A stretch of DNA of 64,000 nucleotides, taken from NCBI GenBank assembly GCA_020629285.1, contig JAHDDP010000009.1:41647-105646 (forward strand), read 5' to 3'. The position numbers were made by a program, and so were the translations under genes. Below are positions 6,362 through 14,845 of this stretch, in pieces (within the stretch, counting starts at the first letter, position 1; the number at the start of each line of letters is the position of its first letter). This DNA is from Maribacter sp. (GTDB taxonomy: Bacteria; Bacteroidota; Bacteroidia; Flavobacteriales; Flavobacteriaceae). Under the pieces are notes generated by a model. The model was not told the DNA's origin and ran no database searches. It saw only the letters and a list, made by a program, of their open reading frames with translations.

Positions 6362-8563
6362 ATGAAACTATCTATTTTCACAATTGCGGCGTTTCTTACG
6401 CTGAGTATGGGTCTAAGTGCCCAAGAGCAGGAAACCGACACCTTAGAAGGTAAAAAAGTAGTGTTAGACGAGGTTTTCGTCTCGGCGGTCAGGGTGACCA
6501 AAGAATCTCCTGTTACATTTTCAAATCTTACAAAAGAAGATATCAAGCCTCGAAACTTAGGTCAAGATATTCCTGTATTAATGAACTTTCTACCATCTGT
6601 AGTCACCACTAGTGATGCAGGTGCCGGAGTAGGTTATACAGGTATCAGGGTAAGGGGTAGTGACGCTACTCGTGTAAACGTTACCATTAACGGTATACCT
6701 TATAACGATGCGGAATCTCAAGGTACCTTTTGGGTAAATATGCCAGACTTTGCATCTTCAACAGAGAGTTTACAGTTGCAACGCGGTGTAGGTACGTCAA
6801 CAAACGGAGCAGGTGCCTTTGGTGCCAGTTTAAATCTGTTGACTGACGGATTCTCGCAAGATGCCTATGGGCAAATATCAACTTCAATTGGTAGTTATAG
6901 CACCTTAAGAAATAACCTGAAATTCAGCACCGGACTTTTAAATGACCATATTGAAATTTCGGGTAGACTATCTCAAATCAATTCTGATGGTTATATAGAC
7001 AGGGCTAGAACAGATTTAGAGTCTTATTTTTTACAAGCTGCGTATAAAGATGACAATACCTTGATCAAAGCGTTGATGTTCGGTGGTCATGAAATTACGT
7101 ATCAGGCTTGGTACGGCATAGATAGTCAAACTTTAAAGGATGATAGAACCTTTAATCCTTCAGGTATTTATACAGATCTAGATGGAAATACCCAATTTTA
7201 TGATAACGAGGTAGATAACTATAAGCAGGATCATGCACAGCTTTTATGGAACGAACAAATTTCAGATTTCTGGAGTACCAACATAGCTTTGCACTATACC
7301 AGGGGTAGAGGCTATTTTGAGCAATATATAGATGAAAGTGCGGATATTGAAGGAGGTGATTTTAACAGTGAAAGCGATGATTTCGCTACCTATGGTTTTG
7401 AACCGTTAATAGTTGATGGTGTTGAGGTAAATACCACAGACCTCATTAGAAGACGTTGGTTAGATAATGATTTCTATGGTACCGTTTTTTCCGCAAACTA
7501 TAAGAAAGACAAGCTAGACTTAATAATGGGTGGTGGCTTCAATAAGTATGAAGGCGACCATTTTGGCGAAGTAATTTGGGCTAGATATGCTAGCAACAGT
7601 AGTTATAAAGACCGCTACTATGATGATAGTTCAACTAAAACTGATTTTAATCTGTATACAAAAGTAAATTATAAACTAACAGATCAATGGTCTTTCTATG
7701 GCGATTTACAATATAGAACGGTAGGCTACAAGGCAAATGGTGACGAAACCGGTTTGGTTGATGATACCTTCAATTTCTTCAATCCAAAAGCAGGGGTAAC
7801 ATTTGATTTAAATACAAACAACAATTTCTATTTGTCTTATGCGGTAGCTAATAGAGAGCCAAATAGAAATGATTACGAAAGCGGTAACCCTAAGCCAGAA
7901 AAATTAAATGATTTTGAATTAGGGTGGAGGTATGTATCTACTAATGTACAGGTCAATACCAACCTATATTACATGAACTATAAAGATCAATTAGTGGTTA
8001 CAGGTGAATTAAATGATGTTGGTGCACCATTAAGAGAGAATGTTGGTGATAGTTACAGATTTGGTTTAGAGGTCGATGCGAATATTAGATTGGGAGATAA
8101 ATTTAGTGTGCGCCCTAATATTGCTATAAGCGACAATAAGAACAAAGATTTCTTTATTGATAGAGATGGATTGTTACAAGGTTTAGGCGATACTAATATT
8201 GCATATTCTCCAGGTTTGGTAGCAGGTAATATTCTAAGTTATATGCCTTGTGAAGCACTCAGTCTTTCGCTGTATTCAAAGTTTGTTGGCGAGCAATATT
8301 TAAGTAATACAGATACAGAGGCGTCTAAGCTAGATGCTTATTTTACGAACGATTTCAATGTTACCTATGAAGTTAAAATGAATAGTATTGTTAAATCTAT
8401 CGTATTTTCAGGTCTGGTAAATAACATCTTTAATGAAAAGTATGTTTCTAACGGCTATACCTATGTAGACAGTTGGTCTACACCCGGTAATTCTTTTGAG
8501 GTGCAGGGGTATTATCCGCAAGCTGGTACTAACTTCTTGTTGGGAGCCACCGTTAACTTTTAA
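6362..8563 (+). CDS. TonB-dependent outer-membrane receptor, thiamine-regulated
   Basis: A 733-residue receptor with a signal peptide ending near SAQ (residue 21), a TonB-box-like stretch (LDEVFVSAVR), a plug domain (ITKEDIKPRNLGQDIP-like region, GIRVRGSDATRVNVTINGIP) and a long beta-barrel ending in a terminal Phe (NFLLGATVNF). There is no N-terminal carboxypeptidase-like domain. I start at the ATG at 6362, where the signal peptide begins, not at 6347. The TPP riboswitch directly upstream indicates a thiamine-related substrate. It stands alone: no pnuT or thiamine pyrophosphokinase gene follows, and a terminator closes the unit. Substrate is inferred from the riboswitch, not from barrel residues. 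Confidence 0.92.
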   Translation: MKLSIFTIAAFLTLSMGLSAQEQETDTLEGKKVVLDEVFVSAVRVTKESPVTFSNLTKEDIKPRNLGQDIPVLMNFLPSVVTTSDAGAGVGYTGIRVRGSDATRVNVTINGIPYNDAESQGTFWVNMPDFASSTESLQLQRGVGTSTNGAGAFGASLNLLTDGFSQDAYGQISTSIGSYSTLRNNLKFSTGLLNDHIEISGRLSQINSDGYIDRARTDLESYFLQAAYKDDNTLIKALMFGGHEITYQAWYGIDSQTLKDDRTFNPSGIYTDLDGNTQFYDNEVDNYKQDHAQLLWNEQISDFWSTNIALHYTRGRGYFEQYIDESADIEGGDFNSESDDFATYGFEPLIVDGVEVNTTDLIRRRWLDNDFYGTVFSANYKKDKLDLIMGGGFNKYEGDHFGEVIWARYASNSSYKDRYYDDSSTKTDFNLYTKVNYKLTDQWSFYGDLQYRTVGYKANGDETGLVDDTFNFFNPKAGVTFDLNTNNNFYLSYAVANREPNRNDYESGNPKPEKLNDFELGWRYVSTNVQVNTNLYYMNYKDQLVVTGELNDVGAPLRENVGDSYRFGLEVDANIRLGDKFSVRPNIAISDNKNKDFFIDRDGLLQGLGDTNIAYSPGLVAGNILSYMPCEALSLSLYSKFVGEQYLSNTDTEASKLDAYFTNDFNVTYEVKMNSIVKSIVFSGLVNNIFNEKYVSNGYTYVDSWSTPGNSFEVQGYYPQAGTNFLLGATVNF

Positions 8564-8610
8564 ATATTTTGAGAGCGATCAAAGTATTATAAATAATTTT
8601 AAGTCTTATA

Positions 8611-8648
8611 AAAGGGTGTGACTTTTAAGGTTGCACCCTTTTTATTTT
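8611..8648 (+). terminator. Intrinsic terminator after the receptor gene
   Basis: Arms GGGTGTGAC and GTTGCACCC (wobble pairs in the middle) are followed by a T-rich run. Confidence 0.8.
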
Positions 8649-8691
8649 TTGAGAATATTTCAATTTGATATCTAGAACTACCTAAAAGTGC

Positions 8692-9126
8692 TTAATTAAA
8701 AATAATTACACTGCCCCCGTTAAAACTGGCACGATATTCTAACATGTTATAATAACGATTGCCATCATCAGGTACGTCCAATAACTGACCGGTAAATAGA
8801 CTATACTCATAACCTTCACATGAACATGTGGCAACTTGTCCTCTAAAAGACATGGTAGAGCAATCATTAGGGGCGTGATTTGGGCAACTACCTTCAAAAG
8901 CCCTAAATTGATCAAAGCCAGAGTTGATTACGAAAACCCCTCTAGTACCGGCAAGATCACTATTTATATAAACCACACTGCCAGTGTTTGTAAGAGGACT
9001 GTAGGAAGGTAGGTTTAAATTGGCTTCAAAACGAAAACCTATTTCTTGTAAGTAAGGATTTCTATTTGTACCGTCATTGCTACAAGCGGTAATAATCAAT
9101 AGAATAACAATGCCTAATCTCTTCAT
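8692..9126 (-). CDS. Rieske-like lipoprotein with incomplete cluster ligands
   Basis: A 144-residue lipoprotein: signal peptide MKRLGIVILLIITAC with the lipobox Cys at 15. The middle has FEGSCPNHAPNDC and then ATCSCEGYEYSLFTGQ, a layout like Rieske [2Fe-2S] proteins (CxH...CxxH, then G...F...G). In the second motif the expected His is a Glu (CSCEG instead of CPCHG), so a classic Rieske cluster with two His ligands looks impossible; disulphides or an altered cluster are alternatives. The gene is a single unit with greA divergent on its upstream side. Envelope location follows from the lipobox; function is unknown. Confidence 0.7.
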   Translation of the reverse strand: MKRLGIVILLIITACSNDGTNRNPYLQEIGFRFEANLNLPSYSPLTNTGSVVYINSDLAGTRGVFVINSGFDQFRAFEGSCPNHAPNDCSTMSFRGQVATCSCEGYEYSLFTGQLLDVPDDGNRYYNMLEYRASFNGGSVIIFN

Positions 9127-9179
9127 TATACTAAAAGTTTAGTTTTGAAAAACTTCAGCAAAAGTGCGTAAAAATTATG

Positions 9180-9187
9180 TATATTTG
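9180..9187 (+). promoter_or_regulatory. -7 box of the greA promoter
   Basis: TATATTTG matches TAnnTTTG, 75 bases before the greA start. No clear -33 TTG is seen at the standard spacing. Confidence 0.5.
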
Positions 9188-9262
9188 TGTTAAATCCTCG
9201 CTTAAAAAGCCGAAATAACAGGCAATTGCAGAGGATTTGTTTATTTATAAAACAAAGAGGTA

Positions 9263-9739
9263 ATGAGTAATATATCATACTATACTCCAGAAGGGTTGAA
9301 GAAACTCAAGGAAGAACTAAATCATTTACGAGATGTTGAGCGCCCAAAAGCGTCTCAAGCTATTGCCGAAGCAAGAGATAAAGGAGATTTGTCAGAAAAT
9401 GCTGAATATGATGCTGCGAAAGAAGCACAAGGTCTTTTGGAAATGAAAATTTCAAAGATGGAAAATACAGTGGCAAATGCACGTTTAATTGACGAGTCTC
9501 AATTAGATACTTCAAAAGTTTTGGTGCTTTCTACCGTAAAGCTTAAAAATCAAAATAATGGCATGGAAATGTCTTATAAGTTGGTTGCCGAAAGTGAGGC
9601 GGATTTAAAGACCGGTAAAATTTCAGTGAACTCGCCAATTGGTAAAGGTCTACTTGGTAAAAAAGTAGGTGATACTGCAGAGATCGTAGTGCCAAGCGGA
9701 GCTATAAAATTTGAAATTCTTGAAATTACAAGAGCATAA
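9263..9739 (+). CDS. greA: Transcription elongation factor GreA
   Basis: A 158-residue protein of the usual GreA length. It relieves backtracked RNA polymerase by stimulating transcript cleavage through the secondary channel. The N-terminal coiled coil carries the diagnostic segment ARDKGDLSENAEYDAAKEAQG, with the acidic tip residues D and E; the C-terminal FKBP-like domain includes SPIGKGLLGKKVGD. A -7 box lies at 9180 and a strong terminator follows, so the gene is monocistronic, although read-through into the HIT gene is possible. Confidence 0.97.
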   Translation: MSNISYYTPEGLKKLKEELNHLRDVERPKASQAIAEARDKGDLSENAEYDAAKEAQGLLEMKISKMENTVANARLIDESQLDTSKVLVLSTVKLKNQNNGMEMSYKLVAESEADLKTGKISVNSPIGKGLLGKKVGDTAEIVVPSGAIKFEILEITRA

Positions 9740-9760
9740 TTTTTTTAAATAACTATATTT

Positions 9761-9796
9761 AATCCTATCCTTTGCTAATGGATAGGATTTTTTATT
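9761..9796 (+). terminator. Intrinsic terminator after greA
   Basis: Perfect 10-base-pair stem (AATCCTATCC with GGATAGGATT), nine-base loop and a T run. Confidence 0.9.
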
Positions 9797-9810
9797 ACCA
9801 TTAAATACAA

Positions 9811-10209
9811 ATGACTATGCCAACTATTTTTACGAAGATTATCAATGGTGAAATTCCGTGCTTTAAAGTAGCTGAAGATGACAATTACCTGGCTTTTTTA
9901 GATATTAACCCCAATGCAAAAGGGCATACATTGTGTATACCTAAAAAAGAGGTGAATAAAATTTTAGATTTAGATGAAGAAACCTATTTGGGCTTAATGT
10001 CTTTTTCTAGAAAAGTAGGGAAAGCATTAGAGAGAACAGTTGATTGCAAGCGTGTGGGTATGTCTGTTATTGGTTTGGAAGTACCGCATGTACATGTTCA
10101 TTTAATTCCTTTAAATGAAATGAAAGATGCTACCTTTCAGCATAAGATAAAATTGAGTAATGAAGAACTTAGTGCTTTAGCTAAAGCAATAGGTTCTAAA
10201 GTTGAATAG
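9811..10209 (+). CDS. HIT family nucleotide hydrolase (Hint-like)
   Basis: A 132-residue cytoplasmic protein with the histidine triad HVHVHL near residues 91-96 and the conserved FLDINPNAKGHTL and PKKE segments. HIT/Hint proteins hydrolyse nucleoside phosphoramidates or adenylates; the physiological substrate is not known. Two ATGs lie close together (9811 and 9817); either is possible. It follows greA and its 3' end overlaps by 14 bases the convergent zinc-ribbon gene. Confidence 0.93.
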   Translation: MTMPTIFTKIINGEIPCFKVAEDDNYLAFLDINPNAKGHTLCIPKKEVNKILDLDEETYLGLMSFSRKVGKALERTVDCKRVGMSVIGLEVPHVHVHLIPLNEMKDATFQHKIKLSNEELSALAKAIGSKVE

Positions 10210-10552
10210 CTCCAGAAATATATAAATAAATTGCACCGGCTACTAATGCTATAAGAATTAAGATTAAGCTATAGAACAATAATGTTGGCTTAGATGATTT
10301 TTTGGTTGGTATAGCGGTTTTTTGATAGTAATTGAACATGCGTTCAATATCATCTGTCCAAGTAACAGGGTAAATAGTAGAGTGGCAGGTATTGCAAACT
10401 AATTTATTGCTTAGTTCTCCTGTAATTTTATGAAAAAAGCTACCATATGTATGTTTTTGATAAAAAGTTAAATTTAAATCTTGATTAAAACACTCAGGAC
10501 AGTTATTCGTCAGTTTGGCTTCTTTAATAATTTCTAATTCTTCCTTCGCCAT
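10196..10552 (-). CDS. Zinc-ribbon membrane protein of unknown function
   Basis: A 118-residue protein with two CxxC pairs (CPEC near 19 and CNTC near 53) that would form a zinc ribbon, and one C-terminal membrane helix (about 92-114). The N-terminal ribbon should face the cytoplasm if the tail is inserted C-in-last. It follows the histidine kinase gene by two bases on the same strand, so the two are co-transcribed and probably work together; no response regulator is adjacent. I do not recognise a named family. Confidence 0.7.
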   Translation of the reverse strand: MAKEELEIIKEAKLTNNCPECFNQDLNLTFYQKHTYGSFFHKITGELSNKLVCNTCHSTIYPVTWTDDIERMFNYYQKTAIPTKKSSKPTLLFYSLILILIALVAGAIYLYISGAIQL

Positions 10553-10554
10553 AA

Positions 10555-11703
10555 TTAGTGCACCACTTTTAAAGAAATTTGCATTATAGTACCTTCTTTG
10601 CCAGATGATAACACTTTTATTTTGCCATCATGATATTCTTCAACAATACGCTTAACCAAAGAGAGACCTAGGCCCCAACCTCTTTTTTTAGAAGTAAAGC
10701 CGGGTGTAAAGATACTATTATAGTTGCTTTTTGAAATACCATGTCCTGTATCGGCTATTAAAATGTTTACATATTTGTTGTCTTGAACTATCTCAATGGC
10801 AATACTACCCTTGCCTCTCATGGCATCAATGCCGTTTTTAACCAAATTCTCTATGGTCCAATTGTATAAAGAACTGTTTAACATAACCGGTAGGTAATCT
10901 ACCTTTGTGCTGAAAGAAAAGTGAATAAGTTTAGAGCTTCTTCGCTTTAGGTAATCGAAAGCATCTCGGGTTTCTTTTACAATATCGCTTTCTTCAAGTT
11001 TTGGTAATGAACCAATTTTAGAAAAGCGCTCGGTAATGGTCTCTAGTCGATCAATATCCTTTTCAATTTCTTTTGTTATGCTGGGGTTGATCGCTTCAGA
11101 TTTTAACAGTTCATTCCATCCTAAAAGAGAAGAAAGCGGCGTGCCGATTTGGTGTGCGGTTTCTTTGGCCATACCCGCCCATAATTTATTCTGTTCAGAA
11201 GCTTTGTTGGTCTTGAATAAGAAATAGATAACAGTGGCAAACAAGAAAATAATAAGCAGTAATGCTATTGGATAGTACTTGAGCTTCGTTAAAACATCAG
11301 AATTTCCATAATATAGGGTAGCTAAATGTTCGCCTTGTTGATCAATAGAAATTGGTACGTTTTCGTTTTTGAATTTTCTAAGCTGACTTTGAATAAAGGC
11401 GGAGTCTTTAGATTTTTTAGGTGGAAAATTGTTTACCCTGATCGATTTGTCCTTGTTAATAAGGATCATTGGGGTAGAGGTGTTGTTTTGAAAAACCTTT
11501 AAATGTAGGCTACCTAAATCTACAGTTTCAGAAGATTGTAAAAATTCTGATTGAGCCGTCGCCCAAATTTCCATTTTAAGCCGCTCTTCTTCTTTAAATT
11601 GTTTAAAAAAGCTATTGGTGTTCCATAAGATCAGACTCACTACAACAAAGGAGCCTATCAATAGAAAAATGTTGGAAATTTTGTTTTTAGGAATAAAGTT
11701 CAT
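10555..11703 (-). CDS. Membrane sensor histidine kinase
   Basis: A 382-residue kinase. TM helices near 10-28 and 143-164 bracket a periplasmic region of about 115 residues. The phospho-accepting region is KETAHQIGTPLSSLLG with H184, a Q-containing variant of the usual HExxxP box, which I associate with a group of Bacteroidota kinases. The ATPase domain has NLVKNGIDAM, IADTGHGI and GWGLGLSLVKRI. No receiver gene is next to it, so its partner is an orphan regulator elsewhere. It heads a two-gene unit with the zinc-ribbon protein. Confidence 0.9.
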   Translation of the reverse strand: MNFIPKNKISNIFLLIGSFVVVSLILWNTNSFFKQFKEEERLKMEIWATAQSEFLQSSETVDLGSLHLKVFQNNTSTPMILINKDKSIRVNNFPPKKSKDSAFIQSQLRKFKNENVPISIDQQGEHLATLYYGNSDVLTKLKYYPIALLLIIFLFATVIYFLFKTNKASEQNKLWAGMAKETAHQIGTPLSSLLGWNELLKSEAINPSITKEIEKDIDRLETITERFSKIGSLPKLEESDIVKETRDAFDYLKRRSSKLIHFSFSTKVDYLPVMLNSSLYNWTIENLVKNGIDAMRGKGSIAIEIVQDNKYVNILIADTGHGISKSNYNSIFTPGFTSKKRGWGLGLSLVKRIVEEYHDGKIKVLSSGKEGTIMQISLKVVH

Positions 11704-11796
11704 CCAATAGTTATCTAATACTAAAGATAACCCTAATTGTGAATAATTGTTGTGTGGTTATCGTTGTAGTCTGTTTTATAACAACATCATTTTATG

Positions 11797-11804
11797 TATT
11801 TTTG
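11797..11804 (+). promoter_or_regulatory. -7 box before the DUF3127 gene
   Basis: TATTTTTG matches TAnnTTTG, 26 bases before the start codon at 11830. Confidence 0.5.
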
Positions 11805-11829
11805 GACTCTATTGTAAAAAGAGTTCAAG

Positions 11830-12204
11830 ATGGAAATAGAAGGTAAAGTAAAATTGATAGGAGAAACCCAAACTTTTGGGTCTAATGGCTTTAGAAAAAG
11901 AGAATTGGTTGTTACTACAGATGAACAGTATCCACAGCATATAATGGTAGAGTTCGTTCAAGATAAATGTGATTTATTGAACAGCTATAATGTAGGTCAA
12001 GATGTAAAAGTAAGCATTAACCTTAGAGGAAGAGAATGGACAAATCCTCAAGGTCAGGTCAAGTACTTTAACTCTATTCAAGGATGGCGTATAGAAGGTT
12101 CACCTCAAGCAGGAGCAGCCGGTATGCCGCCAGTTGCACCAATGGAAGCTTTTGAGCCTGCAGATAATTTAAATGAAGAGGATCATGATGATCTTCCTTT
12201 CTAA
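11830..12204 (+). CDS. DUF3127 domain protein
   Basis: A 124-residue protein whose first 90 residues match the DUF3127 pattern as I remember it: MEIEGKVKLIGETQTFGSNGF, then FRKRELVV, LRGREWTNPQGQVKYFNSIQGW. The tail is Pro/Ala-rich and ends in acidic residues (EEDHDDLPF), a layout reminiscent of single-stranded DNA-binding proteins, which also end in DDLPF. An OB-fold nucleic-acid-binding role is therefore a reasonable inference, not an established one. It is monocistronic with its own promoter and terminator. Confidence 0.8.
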   Translation: MEIEGKVKLIGETQTFGSNGFRKRELVVTTDEQYPQHIMVEFVQDKCDLLNSYNVGQDVKVSINLRGREWTNPQGQVKYFNSIQGWRIEGSPQAGAAGMPPVAPMEAFEPADNLNEEDHDDLPF

Positions 12205-12248
12205 AAAATTGTAAGGACTTATAAAAGACGTTATGTCTTTATAAAAGT

Positions 12249-12287
12249 AAACTTGTTTAGCTTTAAAAAGTTAAACAAGTTTTTTTG
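12249..12287 (+). terminator. Intrinsic terminator after the DUF3127 gene
   Basis: Stem AAACTTGTTTA with TAAACAAGTTT, 11 base pairs, followed by T-run. Confidence 0.9.
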
Positions 12288-12338
12288 TTTTAAGACCTTT
12301 ACTTATTTTATGAATTAACTTAATAGTTACGGCTAGTC

Positions 12339-12971
12339 ATGTATTTTTTGACAGATGAACTTATTTTTCCACCGGTAGATAGTGCCAATATAGAAGGTCT
12401 ATTGGCAGTAGGCGGTGATCTTTCTCCAGAACGGTTGCTATTGGCATACCAAAGCGGCATATTCCCGTGGTTCGATAATGATTCCATTATTTTATGGTGG
12501 AGTCCCGATCCTAGAATGATCCTTTATCCTGATAAGATAAAAATATCTAAAAGCATGCGTAAGGTTATTCGAAATCAACAGTTTCGATTAACAAAAAATA
12601 CGTGCTTTAGAGAAGTGTTAGAGTATTGTTCGTCTGTACCGCGTGAAGGTCAAGATGGTACTTGGATTACGGATGATATGAAAAATGCGTACATAGTATT
12701 ACATGAAAAAGGTATTGCAAAATCATATGAGGTTTGGGAAGACGATTCTTTAGTTGGTGGGTTATATGGGGTTGATTTAGGTGATGTATTCTGTGGCGAA
12801 AGTATGTTTAGTTTAACTTCTAACGCATCAAAATTTGCATTCATAAAACTTGCCGAAGAATTAAAAGCTAAAGATTATAAGGTTATTGATTGCCAATTGC
12901 ATACAGATCATCTAGAAAGTATGGGCGCACAAGAAATACCAAGAAATGAGTTTATGAAGTTTTTAAATTGA
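12339..12971 (+). CDS. aat: Leucyl/phenylalanyl-tRNA--protein transferase
   Basis: A 210-residue enzyme of the N-degron pathway that adds Leu or Phe to proteins with N-terminal Arg or Lys, marking them for ClpAP-type degradation. Family signatures are present: FPPVDSAN, GLLAVGGDL, SGIFPWF, WWSPDPRMIL, VGGLYGVDLG and GESMFSLTSNASKFA. Length is typical. The 3' end overlaps the convergent DUF2490 gene by nine bases. Confidence 0.96.
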   Translation: MYFLTDELIFPPVDSANIEGLLAVGGDLSPERLLLAYQSGIFPWFDNDSIILWWSPDPRMILYPDKIKISKSMRKVIRNQQFRLTKNTCFREVLEYCSSVPREGQDGTWITDDMKNAYIVLHEKGIAKSYEVWEDDSLVGGLYGVDLGDVFCGESMFSLTSNASKFAFIKLAEELKAKDYKVIDCQLHTDHLESMGAQEIPRNEFMKFLN

Positions 12972-13658
12972 GATGACCAGACTGTTTAGAAAAAGGAAAA
13001 CATGTTCAGTACTTTCTGTATAATTTTCCATTCTAAATTGAACTCCAAACTGTGCTTTTAGTTTTTGTGAAATAGACCAACCTACTTGAGATGTCAGTCG
13101 TTGGTCGTACACGGGGCTTAAACCTTTGCCTATACTCAACAAAGATTCTGTAGTAGCGACCAGATAAGGTTCGCCAATATCCATCTTTAACCCTTTTAGT
13201 GGAATGTCTATGGCGAAGCGATATCTAAAACGATGAACGAGCTTAGAGGGTTGAATACGTTGCTCTATTCTAAATCTATTACCAAAACGAACACTGTTCG
13301 TTTTTTTAGTGATATTGAATTGTTGGGTAAGCCTAAGTTCATTTTTCTTGTCACTTTCAAATGCTTCTCTAAATCGATATTGAACACCTAGACCTATGCT
13401 TTTATCTGGATCTATTGTTAAAGATGAAAAATGTGCGATTTCTATTTGTCTTATGGTTAGTTGGGTTTGATTGTCTTGATATGTATAATTTCTATTGGAT
13501 AAAGAAATGTTCTGTTTAAGTAATGGGGTAACCTTGTAGTTAAATGCAACTTCAGGTTCCCAATATGCAGTTGTGGTATTTTGTGATTGTACAAGGTAAG
13601 TGCCTAAAAGTAAAAATAGGACTATGCCGTACCCAACTCTAATACAGTACATGATCAT
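12963..13658 (-). CDS. DUF2490 outer-membrane-type protein
   Basis: About 231 residues with a signal peptide (IVLFLLLGTYLVQSQ) followed by alternating beta-strand segments and aromatic residues (WEPEVAFNYKV, GLGVQYRFREAF, RFGNRFRIEQRI), typical of DUF2490, a family expected to form a small outer-membrane barrel of unknown role. The frame is open to 13721, but the ATG at 13658 (or 13652) precedes the signal peptide and overlaps the end of the upstream gene by about 20 bases, which indicates translational coupling. Confidence 0.75.
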   Translation of the reverse strand: MIMYCIRVGYGIVLFLLLGTYLVQSQNTTTAYWEPEVAFNYKVTPLLKQNISLSNRNYTYQDNQTQLTIRQIEIAHFSSLTIDPDKSIGLGVQYRFREAFESDKKNELRLTQQFNITKKTNSVRFGNRFRIEQRIQPSKLVHRFRYRFAIDIPLKGLKMDIGEPYLVATTESLLSIGKGLSPVYDQRLTSQVGWSISQKLKAQFGVQFRMENYTESTEHVFLFLNSLVISI

Positions 13659-14226
13659 AATTAGGAGGAAGCGAGGTTCTCGTGTTTTTAAAATTACCAT
13701 CGGCATCAAACAGAATTTCATAGTCTAAATACCCTTTGTCTTTTTTACCTACCACAACTATTTCATAGTTATTAGAGGGTAGCATAAGGTTTTGAAATGC
13801 GTTTTTGAAAATATCTTCTACCATTTCATTATTTGAAGGATATTGTTGTTGAAGCCTTTTTATTTTATATTTTGTGAAAGTATTGTTCAAATAATCTAAA
13901 ATTTTGGCATAGGTGTCATTTGGGATATCAGTAGGTTTAATGAGTATTTCTATATCTTCTAAAGTGCCTTCTTCATTAAATTCTATACTGTACCAAAGCT
14001 TGTCTTTTTTAAGTTTAGCTTCATAACTTATTTTGGTGCTATCGGTTTCTTTGTAGTATTTAATACGTTTAAAATCTGTAACATTTTCCGTTATGTTCGC
14101 AATGGCCAAAGCGGGAAATTGAGATTTAAGAATACGATGTTCTCTTTCATATTTATATTGAGAGAGCCCTACTTGAAAACATAATAATATACTAGCGATA
14201 GTTAATTTTAAAGGAAAATTTTTCAT
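13639..14226 (-). CDS. Secreted protein of unknown function, PepSY-like pattern
   Basis: A 195-residue protein with a signal peptide (MKNFPLKLTIASILLCFQVGLSQ). The mature part has two segments that resemble a PepSY-like repeat: ISYEAKLKKDKLWYSIEFNEEGTLEDIEI and GYLDYEILFDADGNF. I do not recognise a named family. It heads a two-gene unit with the DUF2490 barrel protein, whose start it overlaps, so both may act in the envelope together. Confidence 0.65.
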   Translation of the reverse strand: MKNFPLKLTIASILLCFQVGLSQYKYEREHRILKSQFPALAIANITENVTDFKRIKYYKETDSTKISYEAKLKKDKLWYSIEFNEEGTLEDIEILIKPTDIPNDTYAKILDYLNNTFTKYKIKRLQQQYPSNNEMVEDIFKNAFQNLMLPSNNYEIVVVGKKDKGYLDYEILFDADGNFKNTRTSLPPNYDHVLY

Positions 14227-14246
14227 GTTGCACGTAATTGGTTTAC

Positions 14247-14810
14247 CTATACTTGATTGTATCTAAAGCAATCTACTTGATGGTCGTTTACCATACCGGT
14301 TGCCTGCATAAAAGCATAAATGATGGTGCTGCCTACAAATTTAAAGCCTCTTTTTTTTAGGTCTTTGCTTATGGCATCTGAAGTTGGTGTATTTGCAGGG
14401 GCATCTTTATAGTTTATGACTTCATTTTTAACGGGTGTGTTATTTAGAAATGCCCAAATGTATGCAGTAAAAGAACCAAACTCTTGTTGAATCTTTATAT
14501 AAGCTTGTGCGTTGGTGACTGTGGCGCGAACTTTTAATTTATTTCTAATAATACCCTCATCTTGTAATAAGGATAAGATTTTTGTTTCAGTGTATGTTGC
14601 TATTTTTTTATAATCAAAATGATCAAAAGCTACCCTAAAGTTCTCTCTCCTTTTCAAAATGGTGATCCAGCTTAAACCTGCCTGAAAGGTTTCCAATACT
14701 AAGAACTCGAACAATAAAGCATCGTCTTTAACAGGTACACCCCATTCTTGATCATGATAAGCTTCGTAAAGTGTATCGCCTTTACACCAGCCACACCTGT
14801 TTTTCTCCAT
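14247..14810 (-). CDS. tag: DNA-3-methyladenine glycosylase I
   Basis: A 187-residue base-excision repair enzyme that removes 3-methyladenine from DNA. Signatures: the N-terminal zinc-binding start RCGWCKGD, YHDQEWGVP, ETFQAGLSW, and the C-terminal NDHQVDCF that supplies the other zinc ligands. Length is typical. It lies 20 bases before the secreted-protein gene and may share its transcript. Confidence 0.95.
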   Translation of the reverse strand: MEKNRCGWCKGDTLYEAYHDQEWGVPVKDDALLFEFLVLETFQAGLSWITILKRRENFRVAFDHFDYKKIATYTETKILSLLQDEGIIRNKLKVRATVTNAQAYIKIQQEFGSFTAYIWAFLNNTPVKNEVINYKDAPANTPTSDAISKDLKKRGFKFVGSTIIYAFMQATGMVNDHQVDCFRYNQV

Positions 14811-14845
14811 AAAATAAAAGTACTATTAATTGAGTTCTGTTCAAA

